From NCBI GenBank assembly GCA_015501055.1, contig JADNYV010000096.1, positions 62,001-126,000 on the forward strand: a stretch of DNA of 64,000 nt. Direction: 5' to 3'. The DNA comes from Mucidula mucida (taxonomy: Eukaryota; Basidiomycota; Agaricomycetes; Agaricales; Physalacriaceae). The notes beneath the pieces were generated by a model. It was given only the letters and a program-made list of their open reading frames with translations. It was not told where the DNA came from and did no database searches. This document shows, in pieces, positions 22,609 to 33,617 of this stretch. Every line of letters starts with the position of its first letter. Position 1 is the stretch's first letter. A program made the position numbers and the translations under genes.

Positions 22609-24397
22609 ATGCCGTCCCCACTTAACCTTTGGCGCAGAATATTCAGACGCAGCATGTCGTCGTCGCCCACTCATACAAGCCCTCCTTGCTCAGACAAAGA
22701 ACCGAAAGGGGAAATTGATTCTGGTATTCTGCAGGAAAGCGGAGTCGCTGAAGACGCCACCGCTGTTTATGATGAAGGGCTACCTGCCTGGGGAACCGGT
22801 AAATATCCTCCAGACCTCTACCTATAGTTCTCATAGTTACGCATCACAGTGGCAGGATCCTGGCTCGTACAGTTCTGCATTATCGGACTTCCTCTAGCAC
22901 CCTCACACTCACGTTCTAGGGTCCATTCAGTTCTGCTTCATGTATCTTCTCGGACTATCAGTCGCAGGCTTGTATGTCATTTGACTCTTCGCTACTCTCG
23001 CATTGATGCAAACCTCGTAGGTTCGACGCAGGTCATTTTCACATCATTTCTATAGCAGGATGTACTCTCTTCGTCTTCAGGTAACATGTGCCCTTATCCT
23101 GTGGTAATGCCTACCACGCTCAACTTTACTAGCATGTTCATGTTATCGTTGGCTCAACGAGGGCAATACTATCAAGTCTTCTTATCGCAAGGTTTCGGCA
23201 TGGGTATAGGAACTGGCGTGGTGTACACACCGACATCGTCTGTTGTTGCTCATCATTTTCGACGGAGAAGAGGGTTGGCCATGGTAAGCCGTTTCAACTG
23301 TTATCTGTAGGTCCCATTGAATCATCGCAGTGTCTAGGGCATCATCACCACTGGTAGCGCAGTAGGCGGTTTCTTTTTTTCAGTGATTCTTGGTCAGTTC
23401 CTTGACGGTGACGTCGGTTTCGCCTGGGGAATTCGCATATGCGCCTTCATATGCCTCGTATGCCTCACAGCAGCGAACACAATGATGCGAACCAACTATC
23501 CGCCCCGCGTTTCAGCGGCTGGTACGGCGCCGTCCTCGGGGAAACCCCTCAAGTCGCTCATACGATCCCCGCCCTACGTCTTTATAATTGCTTTCGGACT
23601 TGTGATCTCCCTCTCTCTTTACAACCCCATGTTCTCCGTCGAACTATTCGCGACAGAACAGGACAATATACCGAACAATCTTACGAACTATCTCGTCGCA
23701 ATCATCAACCTCACGAGTACACTTGGTCGGACCATACCCAATGGACTGGCGGATCGCTATGGCGTACTTCCTGTGTACATTCCAAGTGTTGCTGCCGCAG
23801 GTGGAATACTGTTCTCTCATGTTATTTTGTCAGTTCTAATGCGCGTTGATGCAGGTGTTGTGGCCTTGGTCACGATGGTCTGTAAGTCGTCGGCATCAAT
23901 CATTGTTTTCTGCATCCTGTGCGCACTTCATATCATATCGCGATTGATGCATACTCATGCATCTCCAGATATGGCTTTTTCTCCGGGACGGGTTAGCTCA
24001 ATTACGATGTTACACTGGCAGGACGTCTGAGCTCATTTGTAGCGGTGTCTCTATTCTTCCCTGCCGTACTTTCCTTGGATCCTGATATGACTCGGTCGGG
24101 GTAAGTCGATTCCTTTCCACCCTTTTAGTTTGATGCTGTTCTTCACGGATACCATAGACTTCGACTCGCCATGGCCTCAGTTCCTGTTGGACTCGCATCT
24201 CTAGTAGGAACACCCATTGCTGCAGCAATTGTGGGAGACAGTCACAAGTGGTGGGCAGGAAGTGTCTTTACGGGAGTAGGTCTTCTCCGCCGCGGTCGAA
24301 TGAGCACTGAATAAGTTGCAAGGTCCTGGAATTAGCCTCAGCGGCGCTTCTTCTGGCTGTGTATCTGACAAAGTCCCGTCTGGCCAGTGCTCGTTGA
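22609..24397 (+). CDS. MFS transporter, monocarboxylate-transporter-like (MCH type)
   Basis: Several exons with 45-60 nt introns. A cytosolic N-terminus from MPSPLNLWRRIF is Ser/Pro/Glu-rich and ends EGLPAWGT, where the first membrane helix begins (AGSWLVQFC). Typical MCT-like blocks follow: AGLFDAGHF, MFMLSLAQRGQYYQVFLSQG, GMGIGTGVVYTPTSSVVAHHFRRRRGLAM (loop 4/5, strongly conserved) and GSAVGGFFF. Later come GLADRYGVLPVYIP (loop 8/9) and, at the C-terminus, VLELASAALLLAVYLTKSR, stop at 24395-24397. A plasma-membrane carrier for small carboxylates or similar solutes is inferred from the family. Some exons in the first half (22830-23100) are hard to join, so either the splicing is complex or there is mild damage. 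Confidence 0.75.
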
Positions 24398-24521
24398 GAA
24401 GTCCGGTTTTCCGATGGTTGTACTGGGTATTTCGGGCCGAAGTTTAAAAAAAAGAATTAAGAAAGAAGGGTGTCGGAGTTTATAGATTATAGATTACATC
24501 GATTACGGCTCGTACTACTTC

Positions 24522-26150
24522 TTACCTTTCGATTTGCTCGTCTTCATGTTCTGCACGCTGCACACTCTCCCTTGCAACAGTATCGAGTTCCGCCAACGAT
24601 GGTTTAGTCATCTTGGACGCAGGCGCGCGGGTGACCAGAATGCACATAGCAATCTGTAAGGCCATTGAGATCAGTCTCGTCACTTGAGAAGTGGATTTTT
24701 TCACTGACCGCGCCACTTAACGCATGACTCCAGACCAGCGCTACGCGCGCGCTCAACAAGGGTGCATTGATGCGTACCATCCTCAAGCCCTGGATCATCC
24801 GCCATGCACTGCGGTATGTCGACATGACGGACGGAAGATACCGATGTCTTGTCAGATCTTCCGGTTGATCCTGCAGCGCTTGTGCAAAATACGCTCGATG
24901 TAAATGGAGCAGGACTATGTGACTCAAGTCAGCCGGACGAGACCATCGTCTCTAGGAATGGAATCACTAACCAGTTTCTTTATACATCAAGACAAGCCAC
25001 CACCGCATGTAATGTATGGCGCTCTGATCCCCAGTCGTCGAACAAGCCTGCAGCTCACTAGGGACGGGGAAGTCACGTATCTTCCTATCCAAATCGACAA
25101 CGACCGAGTATGGCGGTACTTTAGAACCAAAGGCGGCGGACATGACGGTATGCACGAGGGTGGTATATTGGAATGTCCAATTGTGAAGTAGAACGTGGCT
25201 CGATCAATACGAGACAACGAAAGAAAGGATTCAGCCATACGCCCACTCTCCCGTCCACCGTCAGCACCAATGGTCTCTTCTGTGTCTATCGGAAATGGGC
25301 AATCAATATAGTCTTTAGACATGATAGGTGGTCTGCCGTATTGAAAGCTCTGCAGGACGATGAGCTTGCAGAGGAAACAGAATACTACCTGCCAGACGTC
25401 GTAGGTATATAACTGCCAGAACAAACGGCTGCGCCGCTGAGTAAGATCTTCGCTAAGCTTCCAGCGCGCGCTGTTCAGGTGCAAACCAATCTAAATGAAA
25501 TAAGTACCCCTCAGTTATGACCATGGTGTGAGCGAACATACACTTTGGGCAACCCTCACCGCTGCCCCCATCGTCGTCCAGGTTTGATTGTTCCCCAAGC
25601 TCTCCCATGATACTGAGAAAAGTGCAGCTAAAACTTGATCAGTTATCGTCGAGAAATACCAGCAAGAAACTTACCATGGCTTGAATGGCGTGAAGAGTCG
25701 TATTCCTATTGATCGAGCTGAAGCCAAAGGCGGCCTTGCTTAAATAAAAGTATTCTTGAGCCTCGACGGAGTAAGCATGCTTTTCCTGATCCAGGAGGCA
25801 CGCGAGGGCGAATACGGCGAAGAGTAAGGACAGTTTGTGATGACAAGAAGGTGACATGGTTTGGAAAGATTCCGCACCATATACGCCCATCAGCATTCAT
25901 CAAAAAGCTCCTTCCTTGGCAGCGGCACATAGAGGTAGCGTCCACCCTCCAGGTAAACCTCGCATAAACGCCCAGCTTCGGATAGTGGAGGAAGTAAGTT
26001 GAAGACCTCGTGTCCATTTTCTTCGTCGGTTATAGTCGTATCAGAGCAGTAGTATTGGATGACGCGTTTCGAAACGCGGGGAAGGACAAGAGTGGAGTCT
26101 GATTGGGGTTTGGAAAGAACGCGGATGACATATACACGGACGAACGGCAT
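24522..26150 (-). CDS. Fungal-specific transcription factor domain protein lacking the Zn2Cys6 cluster
   Basis: Minus-strand exons give the middle-homology (Fungal_trans) domain. In order: FNLLPPLSEAGRLCEVYLEGG (25990), LLFAVFALACLLDQEKH and AQEYFYLSKAAFGFSSINRNTTLHAIQAM (25650-25800), and LNSARWKLSEDLTQRRSRLFWQLYTYD (25480). Then come FGRPPIMSKDYIDCPFPIDTEE (near 25300) and SAFGSKVPPYSVVVDLDRKIRDFPVPSEL (25000-25150). After these are LLHLHRAYFAQALQDQPEDL and the C-terminal LVTRAPASKMTKPSLAELD, ending at 24522. The usual N-terminal binuclear zinc cluster (CX2CX6C) is not found upstream of 26150, where the next gene begins on the opposite strand. It either lost its DNA-binding domain or has a distant first exon I cannot see. 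Confidence 0.7.
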
Positions 26151-26204
26151 ACCTCTGAACGAGCAGTCTTTCCAAGGAAATTAGATTCCCCATCGAGACC
26201 GATA

Positions 26205-27518
26205 GTAAGTGTACCGAATGCATCACTGAAGCTCTCGTCCTCCGCTTCGACCTTGGACCCCGATATAACAACCGAGCCTGGGTGCGGCCTAGAGTCTTTT
26301 TACTTTCTCGAGGATGAGCTGGTAAGTTGACCCGCGTCCTTTGCTTCAACCCACTTCATCATAGCTCCAGGAGCTGGATGGGACTGAATATCATATGGGC
26401 ATGTCAAGGGGCGATATCAGCAATTACTCGTCTATTACAACTACAAAACGTACGTGATTTTGTCCACTTCAAGCACACAGATTTCATTTTCCCCCTAGTT
26501 CATCGTGACATGATACAACTAATCAGATCTGGTTCTTGGGCGCTTCTTCCGTCGTTGGATACTCTCAAGAAGATCCGCGACCTGTACGCCTACAATAATA
26601 AAACATCAACGTCAACAGTTGCAAGGAAGTTGTTCACCGCGGTACGTTTGCAGCTGGAATTGTAATTCTCTCGTTGACACAGCTCATAGATGTTGCCACA
26701 AAAGGAGTACGAGTACGAGTTCCTACCTATCTGTTCTCCCGCAGAATTGCCTATATACGTTGGGGAGGCGCGCCATGACTATCCATACCGCAACTTTCCT
26801 CGCGTCAAAACAACGATCCACCCTTGCTTTGTCCTTGGCTCCATCTTCACATATGATACATTGAAACACTCCAATGATACTCTCAATTTTCTCGCCAATG
26901 ATGAAACGCGCCAAAGACTGGTATCAGACATTATCACTATGACTGCCATGTGCGTCAACCTCTCGTGGTTACATGGGACTTGGTACGACTTTCCGGATCG
27001 CAAAATCGTATCCGCTCGCCCGGATCCAAAGCCTAAACCCCAGCTTCCTCCCATAGATGACGCGATCAAGCGTGGAACGGCGAAGCAGAGTCTACGATAC
27101 GACGAGGAGGACGAAGATGAGAGCGAGGGTTACGCAACTGATGAAGTACGCGATACCGATGACCCTCGTATCCATGCGAGGCGCGAAAGACTGCAGACAT
27201 ATATGGCGAAACACAATCGACGTTATCAGGATGAGGCCGAAGATGAGGCCCAGGGCGAGGGACGTCGTGCTCAGCGCAAGAGAAACCGCTCTGACTCTCC
27301 ATCCGAAGACACACCGACTGTCCGGCGGTCGAAGAGAGTGCAGTCAGGTGCCTCTGGACAGTCTGAGGTCGCTTCCACGAAGCGAAAGACGTCTGCCCCG
27401 ACCAGAGGAAGAACTTCAAAGCATCCAGCCCGTAACTCATCCAGCGCTGGATGATACTGCAGCATCTCCTCCCGCTGCACGTCGGTCATCGCAGATACGT
27501 AAAGCCATTTCGCGGTAG
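26205..27518 (+). pseudogene. Degenerate copy of the tandem-array gene family (copy 0)
   Basis: Same architecture as the triplicated genes at 30-35 kb but clearly diverged. It has a first segment LEDEL, then an intron and LDGTEYHMGMSRGDISNY (compare LDALEYHLGLSRGEITRY). Then come LVHRDMIQLIRSGSWALLPSLDTLKKI, an intron in the same phase, and YEYEFLPICSPAELPIYV. IHPCFVL, CVNLSWLHGTWYDFPDR and a K/R-rich tail complete it. Damage: no in-frame ATG for the first exon, a frameshift near 26440 between TTTKR and DFVHFKHTD, and a frameshift near 27440. After that last shift the family C-terminus RRSSQIRKAISR is found in another frame, ending at 27518. No biochemical function is known to me. Confidence 0.8.
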
Positions 27519-27660
27519 ATACTCTTCGTGATATTACAGCGTGTTTCTCTCAATCAAATGTCATGTTCGTTGGACGCTCTTAGCAGGCAATTATTTTTTG
27601 AGCATAACATGTCATTCATCTCCATAGGGTTCATACATACATGGGGGCCTAGCAATACGA

Positions 27661-29420
27661 CTACCAATTCTTTCTACGTGCCTTCTTCGTCTTACCTTTC
27701 TTGGCCTTGACCTCTTCAGTCTTGTCTTCGCCTTCCGCCTTCGTACGCGACCGCGTCCGGTGTGCCGGCAGAGCTGAAGCGTCTTGTGGCGCACCACCAG
27801 GAGGATTCTTTTTCGCTCTCTTGGCTTTCGGCTGGTCGATGTCTGGCGCGCGGCGCTTGTTGTCCCTCTGTTTCTTCTCAGGCACAGACGGAGCGCTCGT
27901 TGTCGGGATAGGCGGCTCTCCATCGTCGTTCTCCTGCTCCTCCGCCGGAGCTGAAGGAAGGGTGACCGTCGCTCCACTGTCCACGAAAACGTCGTCGACA
28001 TCATTGCCGTCGGGTGTAGCATACTCATCCTCTTCTGGAATTGGAGGTAATGCGGTAGGCGCTTCACCACGCCCAACATCGTCGTCGTCCCGAGCCCTTT
28101 GCTTGCCTTTGGACTTTTCAGAACGATATGGGGGTGCGTCCGAAGTCGCAGGATGATCGGCGCCTGACGAAGATGGATCTGCCGTTGCAACTGCAGGTAT
28201 ATCGGACTGTGATGGCTGCGCAGCCGCATTTGTGGTACTATGGGAAGGCTCTTTCGATGCTCCTACATGTTCGAAGAGCTTTCCGAGGATGAACTGGGAC
28301 AAGGCATTGACCTTGCCCTTCTTCGAAGGAGTGTCGTAATCCATGCGGACATCTCTGCCTCCGTTTGGGTTTTGACCTCTGGGGGTGGGTGCCGGCGGTC
28401 TGCGCGCCAGGAACCCGTAAGGAGGGCATCCCTGCCAGATATCCATGATCTGTACGAGGATATCTACCCTCTCACATTGCGAATCGGTCCAAAAACTCTT
28501 TCGCCCGTGTGTCGTGATTTTGTCCCACGCATCCATAATGGCGAACGGCGGGCTCAAGTGGAGATCGAGCACACCAATCGTGGTAAATGGATGGACGTGA
28601 AAAGAGACATGTGTCGTGTCTGCCCCCGGATCGATGGACTGGGCGGGCTTTTGGGCAATCGGATAGCACTCGTCCATAAGAATCGGAAGCATCTCGTATG
28701 GGAATGTCCCATCCGGTGACTGGAGAACTTTAAGAACCTAGTATTCGCGCTCGTCTTTGCCGATTAACTTCTAATGAATCCAGCAACATACCTCTTCATA
28801 AAACCGTCTCCTATCGATGTCCTCTCCCAACGCGCGTACTTCTTTGGCGTAATCCCGGACAACTTTCAAGACATCCAGTGAGTTAAGGAATGCAAATGCT
28901 CCATTGTCGCCCAGACGGTGTAGATTTACCGCGCCTACAACCAAACTGAGCGATATTGCGGCGAAGTGAAGCAAACGTTCACCTACCTCGCCAGAAGTTT
29001 CGCCGCGTATCTAGGTTCAACATTCCCGGTTTCTCGTATCCCAGATAATAATCCAAGCGAGTCATCTGCGCAGAGTACAGTCTAAGTTTGTTCCAACGGA
29101 GCGAACGTGATATCACTTACCATTTCTGGTTTAGCCCAACTGTCGCTACGTTCCAAGCCATGGCACCGCTCAACGAGGCCACAGAAGTTTTGCTGAAACG
29201 TGATGTTGCAGTGGTCTGCATCTCCAAGCGTATTCAATCGCTTCTGCAGTTTTGCTGACTGGCGATTGTCGCCATCCTTGGCCTTGTTGAGCCGTATCTT
29301 CGGAGTGTCTGCGCCAGAGATGTATGCCTCATCGAATGGGCCCTCGTACTTGTAATTCGGATCCTCCGGCGTGACTAGGGCGCAAGGACTCTGTAAGGGC
29401 TTCCGTTCGCGTAGGTTCAT
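27661..29420 (-). CDS. Intact divergent member of the same unnamed family
   Basis: Four exons: 29420-29121, 29065-28983, 28945-28792, and 28737-27661. They sum to 1,614 nt and 537 residues with frame kept throughout; the second intron is short (37 nt). I do not know this protein, but it aligns with the tandem-array genes. RLDYYLGYEKPG matches ALEYHLGLSRGE, LNSLDVLKVVRDYAKEV matches LPPLDVIKTMWDLFEYN, and FPYEMLPI matches YQYELLPV. The introns before the first and last blocks are phase 0 in both. The rest has HVHPFTTIGVLDLHLSPPFA and MDIWQGCPPYGF, then an acidic/serine-rich disordered stretch and a very basic tail (KAKKGKTKKARRKNW). The tail suggests a nuclear or nucleic-acid-binding role (inference). 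It is transcribed divergently from the tandem array. Confidence 0.75.
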
Positions 29421-29598
29421 GGTGGGGGAAAAAATGGTGCGGGTGCTCGACAGACAAACGATAGTCGATTATATACATCGAATGCCTTTGTTCTCTTATT
29501 TTGGCGAGAACAAGTAGCCTTTTCAGGGTAGACAATGTCTCCCGGTACAGCCTTGTGGACTACAGCTGGACACTTGTACGTACAAGAGCGGAGCTGAG
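29421..29598. other. Spacer between the divergent family member and the tandem array
   Basis: This short non-repeated spacer ends exactly where the first 1,810-bp unit begins (29599). It must hold the promoter of the minus-strand gene. No motif stands out. Confidence 0.5.
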
Positions 29599-29879
29599 TC
29601 CGACAACGATGGCGGTTGCTGGTGCTACGAGAGTACGCAGCTTCCAGTGCAAGTACATAACTGCGAGACATGTCAATCCAGAGGTATCCTCAAACGAAGG
29701 AGTTCTGAGAAGATTTCATGGTGCAAAGTACTTACATCGGGGACGATCTCGATTGCAGGGGTCCATCAGTCAATGGCGATTATTTGTCCAGGGGACAAAA
29801 GAAAATTCATGACCCGAAAAACAATGAAGCGCCGATAGGAGGACAAAAACAAAAGTCAGCACGCGTCAATCACGGTAAT

Positions 29880-29906
29880 CACGTGGTTTGGTTAGCCCGA
29901 TCGGGC
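29880..29906 (+). promoter_or_regulatory. Conserved E-box plus 12-bp palindrome upstream of copy 1
   Basis: CACGTG (29880-29885) is followed nine bases later by the perfect palindrome GCCCGATCGGGC (29895-29906), about 90 bases before the ATG. The same pair occurs upstream of the diverged truncated copy at 35144-35169, where most surrounding bases differ. The two motifs therefore behave like a conserved regulatory site. A CCATCA repeat (29931-29950) follows. Binding factors are unknown; CACGTG fits bHLH regulators. Confidence 0.55.
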
Positions 29907-29997
29907 ACAAAGCGAGTCGGTTGACTTTGAACCATCACCATCACCATCACCGTCTATCCATAACTGTCCACCCATTCTTCTCTCCACATCGATCAAT

Positions 29998-31384
29998 ATG
30001 TCTGAAGTAGCACAACTTGCTGATATAACGACTATTTCCTCCTCCACTGAGGTAGAGCCCTTTAATCTTGTTATTGGGAATGTCCTGGTTCGTTAACCTA
30101 TATGCCTCATTTCCACTGCCTTACTATCCTAATTCTAGGGACTCGATGCTCTGGAGTATCATCTGGGATTGTCCAGAGGAGAAATCACGAGGTACACGGA
30201 CATCATGACCACACCGCGTACGACCTCTACACATTTCAAAGGATCCAAAGTCTCATATTTATTAGTTCATCGCGACATGATCAATCTCTTCAAGTCCAAT
30301 TCGTGGACGCTTCTTCCTCCTTTGGATGTCATCAAAACGATGTGGGACTTGTTCGAATATAATCAGAGCCTATCAACGACAACGCTTGCCAGGAGGAAGT
30401 TCACTCAGGTAAGTTCCAACTCAGAAAGTAAGCGCGCTCAACTGATTTTACTGCTAGGACTTGCCGGAAAAACCGGTGAACCCGTACCAATACGAACTCT
30501 TGCCTGTCTGTACTCCAGACAAGCTCCCCATCTATATCCGCGACAAGCGTTACGACTATCCTTACAGCAATCTTCCTCGCATCGAAACTTCAATCCATCC
30601 GTGCTTTGTCATCAAGTCGGTTTGCCACTACATCGCTGAAGGCAACTTGGACTATGCTCCCAATTCACTCATCGCCAACCGGCATTGGAGACGCTTGATT
30701 TCCGAGATTGGCATCACCTCTTCGCTCGCTATAAATCTCTCGTGGTTGCATGGGACTTGGAATGACTATCCGGAGCGTCCTGCAGTCGCTGCCCGCCCGG
30801 ATCCCGTACCCATTGTCGCATCATCAAACGAGGAGAATACAGAGGACGAGAACGACGACTACACGACTGACGAACCACGCGACCTGTATGATCCCCGTGC
30901 GCTGTTCGTGCTTCAGGCCATGGATGCGTACATGGCGAAACATGATAAACGTATTGAGGTTGAGCAGGCAGAAAGGGAAACCCAACGTACTCCCCCCGTC
31001 GCCGAGCAGGCAATTCACTCAGACTCGTCCCTAGAGTCTATCAACTCCACCGACGTGCAGCCACCCACCACCGTGCCACCGCGGCGGTCTCAGCGTGTGA
31101 AGCCGACTAATGTTGTGCAGCCTGCTCTTGCGTCTAAGAAGCGAGCGAGGGCGGCAGTCTCCAGTTCTGCGAGTTCCAGTTCTGCGAGTTCCATCGACGA
31201 GTCACCGTCAAAACGGCAGCGTTCGACTAAGAAGGAGGCTCCGAAGAAGACGTCTTCAGCTCGCAGTTCGCCCGCAGGGGATGCTTATACATCTCCGTTG
31301 CCTCCTTCAGGGCATGATTCTACAGCGCCGCCGCCTCCTGTAGTACGTAGGTCCGCGCGGACGCGTAAGGTTGTTTCGCGATAG
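29998..31384 (+). CDS. Unnamed family protein, tandem copy 1
   Basis: Exons 29998-30087, 30139-30408, and 30458-31384 give 428 residues; both introns are phase 0 (donors GTTCGT and GTAAGT). N-terminus MSEVAQLADITTISSST. I recognise no catalytic domain. Visible parts are a globular region of about 240 residues (EYHLGLSRGEITRY, LVHRDMINLFKSNSW, YELLPVCTPDKLPIYI, SIHPCFVIKSVCHYI, NLSWLHGTWNDYP), followed by an acidic stretch (NEENTEDENDDYTTDE). The long Ser/Pro/Lys/Arg tail has two RRSxR motifs (PRRSQRVKP and the terminal RRSARTRKVVSR) and SPSKRQRSTKK. There is no signal peptide or membrane helix. Composition suggests a nuclear protein. Five related copies lie within 9 kb. Confidence 0.85.
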
Positions 31385-31689
31385 ATATTGAATAATCATA
31401 CCTTACTTTCCGACAACGATGGCGGTTGCTGGTGCTACGAGAGTACGCAGCTTCCAGTGCAAGTACATAACTGCGAGACATGTCAATCCAGAGGTATCCT
31501 CAAACGAAGGAGTTCTGAGAAGATTTCATGGTGCAAAGTACTTACATCGGGGACGATCTCGATTGCAGGGGTCCATCAGTCAATGGCGATTATTTGTCCA
31601 GGGGACAAAAGAAAATTCATGACCCGAAAAACAATGAAGCGCCGATAGGAGGACAAAAACAAAAGTCAGCACGCGTCAATCACGGTAAT

Positions 31690-31716
31690 CACGTGGTTTG
31701 GTTAGCCCGATCGGGC
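31690..31716 (+). promoter_or_regulatory. E-box plus palindrome upstream of copy 2
   Basis: Identical to 29880-29906, shifted by one 1,810-bp unit. Confidence 0.55.
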
Positions 31717-31807
31717 ACAAAGCGAGTCGGTTGACTTTGAACCATCACCATCACCATCACCGTCTATCCATAACTGTCCACCCATTCTTCTCTCCACATC
31801 GATCAAT

Positions 31808-33194
31808 ATGTCTGAAGTAGCACAACTTGCTGATATAACGACTATTTCCTCCTCCACTGAGGTAGAGCCCTTTAATCTTGTTATTGGGAATGTCCTGGTT
31901 CGTTAACCTATATGCCTCATTTCCACTGCCTTACTATCCTAATTCTAGGGACTCGATGCTCTGGAGTATCATCTGGGATTGTCCAGAGGAGAAATCACGA
32001 GGTACACGGACATCATGACCACACCGCGTACGACCTCTACACATTTCAAAGGATCCAAAGTCTCATATTTATTAGTTCATCGCGACATGATCAATCTCTT
32101 CAAGTCCAATTCGTGGACGCTTCTTCCTCCTTTGGATGTCATCAAAACGATGTGGGACTTGTTCGAATATAATCAGAGCCTATCAACGACAACGCTTGCC
32201 AGGAGGAAGTTCACTCAGGTAAGTTCCAACTCAGAAAGTAAGCGCGCTCAACTGATTTTACTGCTAGGACTTGCCGGAAAAACCGGTGAACCCGTACCAA
32301 TACGAACTCTTGCCTGTCTGTACTCCAGACAAGCTCCCCATCTATATCCGCGACAAGCGTTACGACTATCCTTACAGCAATCTTCCTCGCATCGAAACTT
32401 CAATCCATCCGTGCTTTGTCATCAAGTCGGTTTGCCACTACATCGCTGAAGGCAACTTGGACTATGCTCCCAATTCACTCATCGCCAACCGGCATTGGAG
32501 ACGCTTGATTTCCGAGATTGGCATCACCTCTTCGCTCGCTATAAATCTCTCGTGGTTGCATGGGACTTGGAATGACTATCCGGAGCGTCCTGCAGTCGCT
32601 GCCCGCCCGGATCCCGTACCCATTGTCGCATCATCAAACGAGGAGAATACAGAGGACGAGAACGACGACTACACGACTGACGAACCACGCGACCTGTATG
32701 ATCCCCGTGCGCTGTTCGTGCTTCAGGCCATGGATGCGTACATGGCGAAACATGATAAACGTATTGAGGTTGAGCAGGCAGAAAGGGAAACCCAACGTAC
32801 TCCCCCCGTCGCCGAGCAGGCAATTCACTCAGACTCGTCCCTAGAGTCTATCAACTCCACCGACGTGCAGCCACCCACCACCGTGCCACCGCGGCGGTCT
32901 CAGCGTGTGAAGCCGACTAATGTTGTGCAGCCTGCTCTTGCGTCTAAGAAGCGAGCGAGGGCGGCAGTCTCCAGTTCTGCGAGTTCCAGTTCTGCGAGTT
33001 CCATCGACGAGTCACCGTCAAAACGGCAGCGTTCGACTAAGAAGGAGGCTCCGAAGAAGACGTCTTCAGCTCGCAGTTCGCCCGCAGGGGATGCTTATAC
33101 ATCTCCGTTGCCTCCTTCAGGGCATGATTCTACAGCGCCGCCGCCTCCTGTAGTACGTAGGTCCGCGCGGACGCGTAAGGTTGTTTCGCGATAG
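31808..33194 (+). CDS. Unnamed family protein, tandem copy 2
   Basis: Same protein as copy 1, residue for residue. Exons 31808-31897, 31949-32218, and 32268-33194. It has its own copy of the promoter module at 31690-31716, so all three units should be expressed alike if the array is real. Confidence 0.85.
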
Positions 33195-33499
33195 ATATTG
33201 AATAATCATACCTTACTTTCCGACAACGATGGCGGTTGCTGGTGCTACGAGAGTACGCAGCTTCCAGTGCAAGTACATAACTGCGAGACATGTCAATCCA
33301 GAGGTATCCTCAAACGAAGGAGTTCTGAGAAGATTTCATGGTGCAAAGTACTTACATCGGGGACGATCTCGATTGCAGGGGTCCATCAGTCAATGGCGAT
33401 TATTTGTCCAGGGGACAAAAGAAAATTCATGACCCGAAAAACAATGAAGCGCCGATAGGAGGACAAAAACAAAAGTCAGCACGCGTCAATCACGGTAAT

Positions 33500-33526
33500 C
33501 ACGTGGTTTGGTTAGCCCGATCGGGC
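33500..33526 (+). promoter_or_regulatory. E-box plus palindrome upstream of copy 3
   Basis: Identical to 29880-29906, shifted by two 1,810-bp units. Confidence 0.55.
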
Positions 33527-33617
33527 ACAAAGCGAGTCGGTTGACTTTGAACCATCACCATCACCATCACCGTCTATCCATAACTGTCCACCCATTCTTC
33601 TCTCCACATCGATCAAT

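Noticed and set aside
29931..29950. CCATCA repeats before the family genes as a CRISPR-like or coding His-tag-like repeat
   Set aside because: A short hexanucleotide run in the leader; no spacers, and it lies upstream of the ATG.
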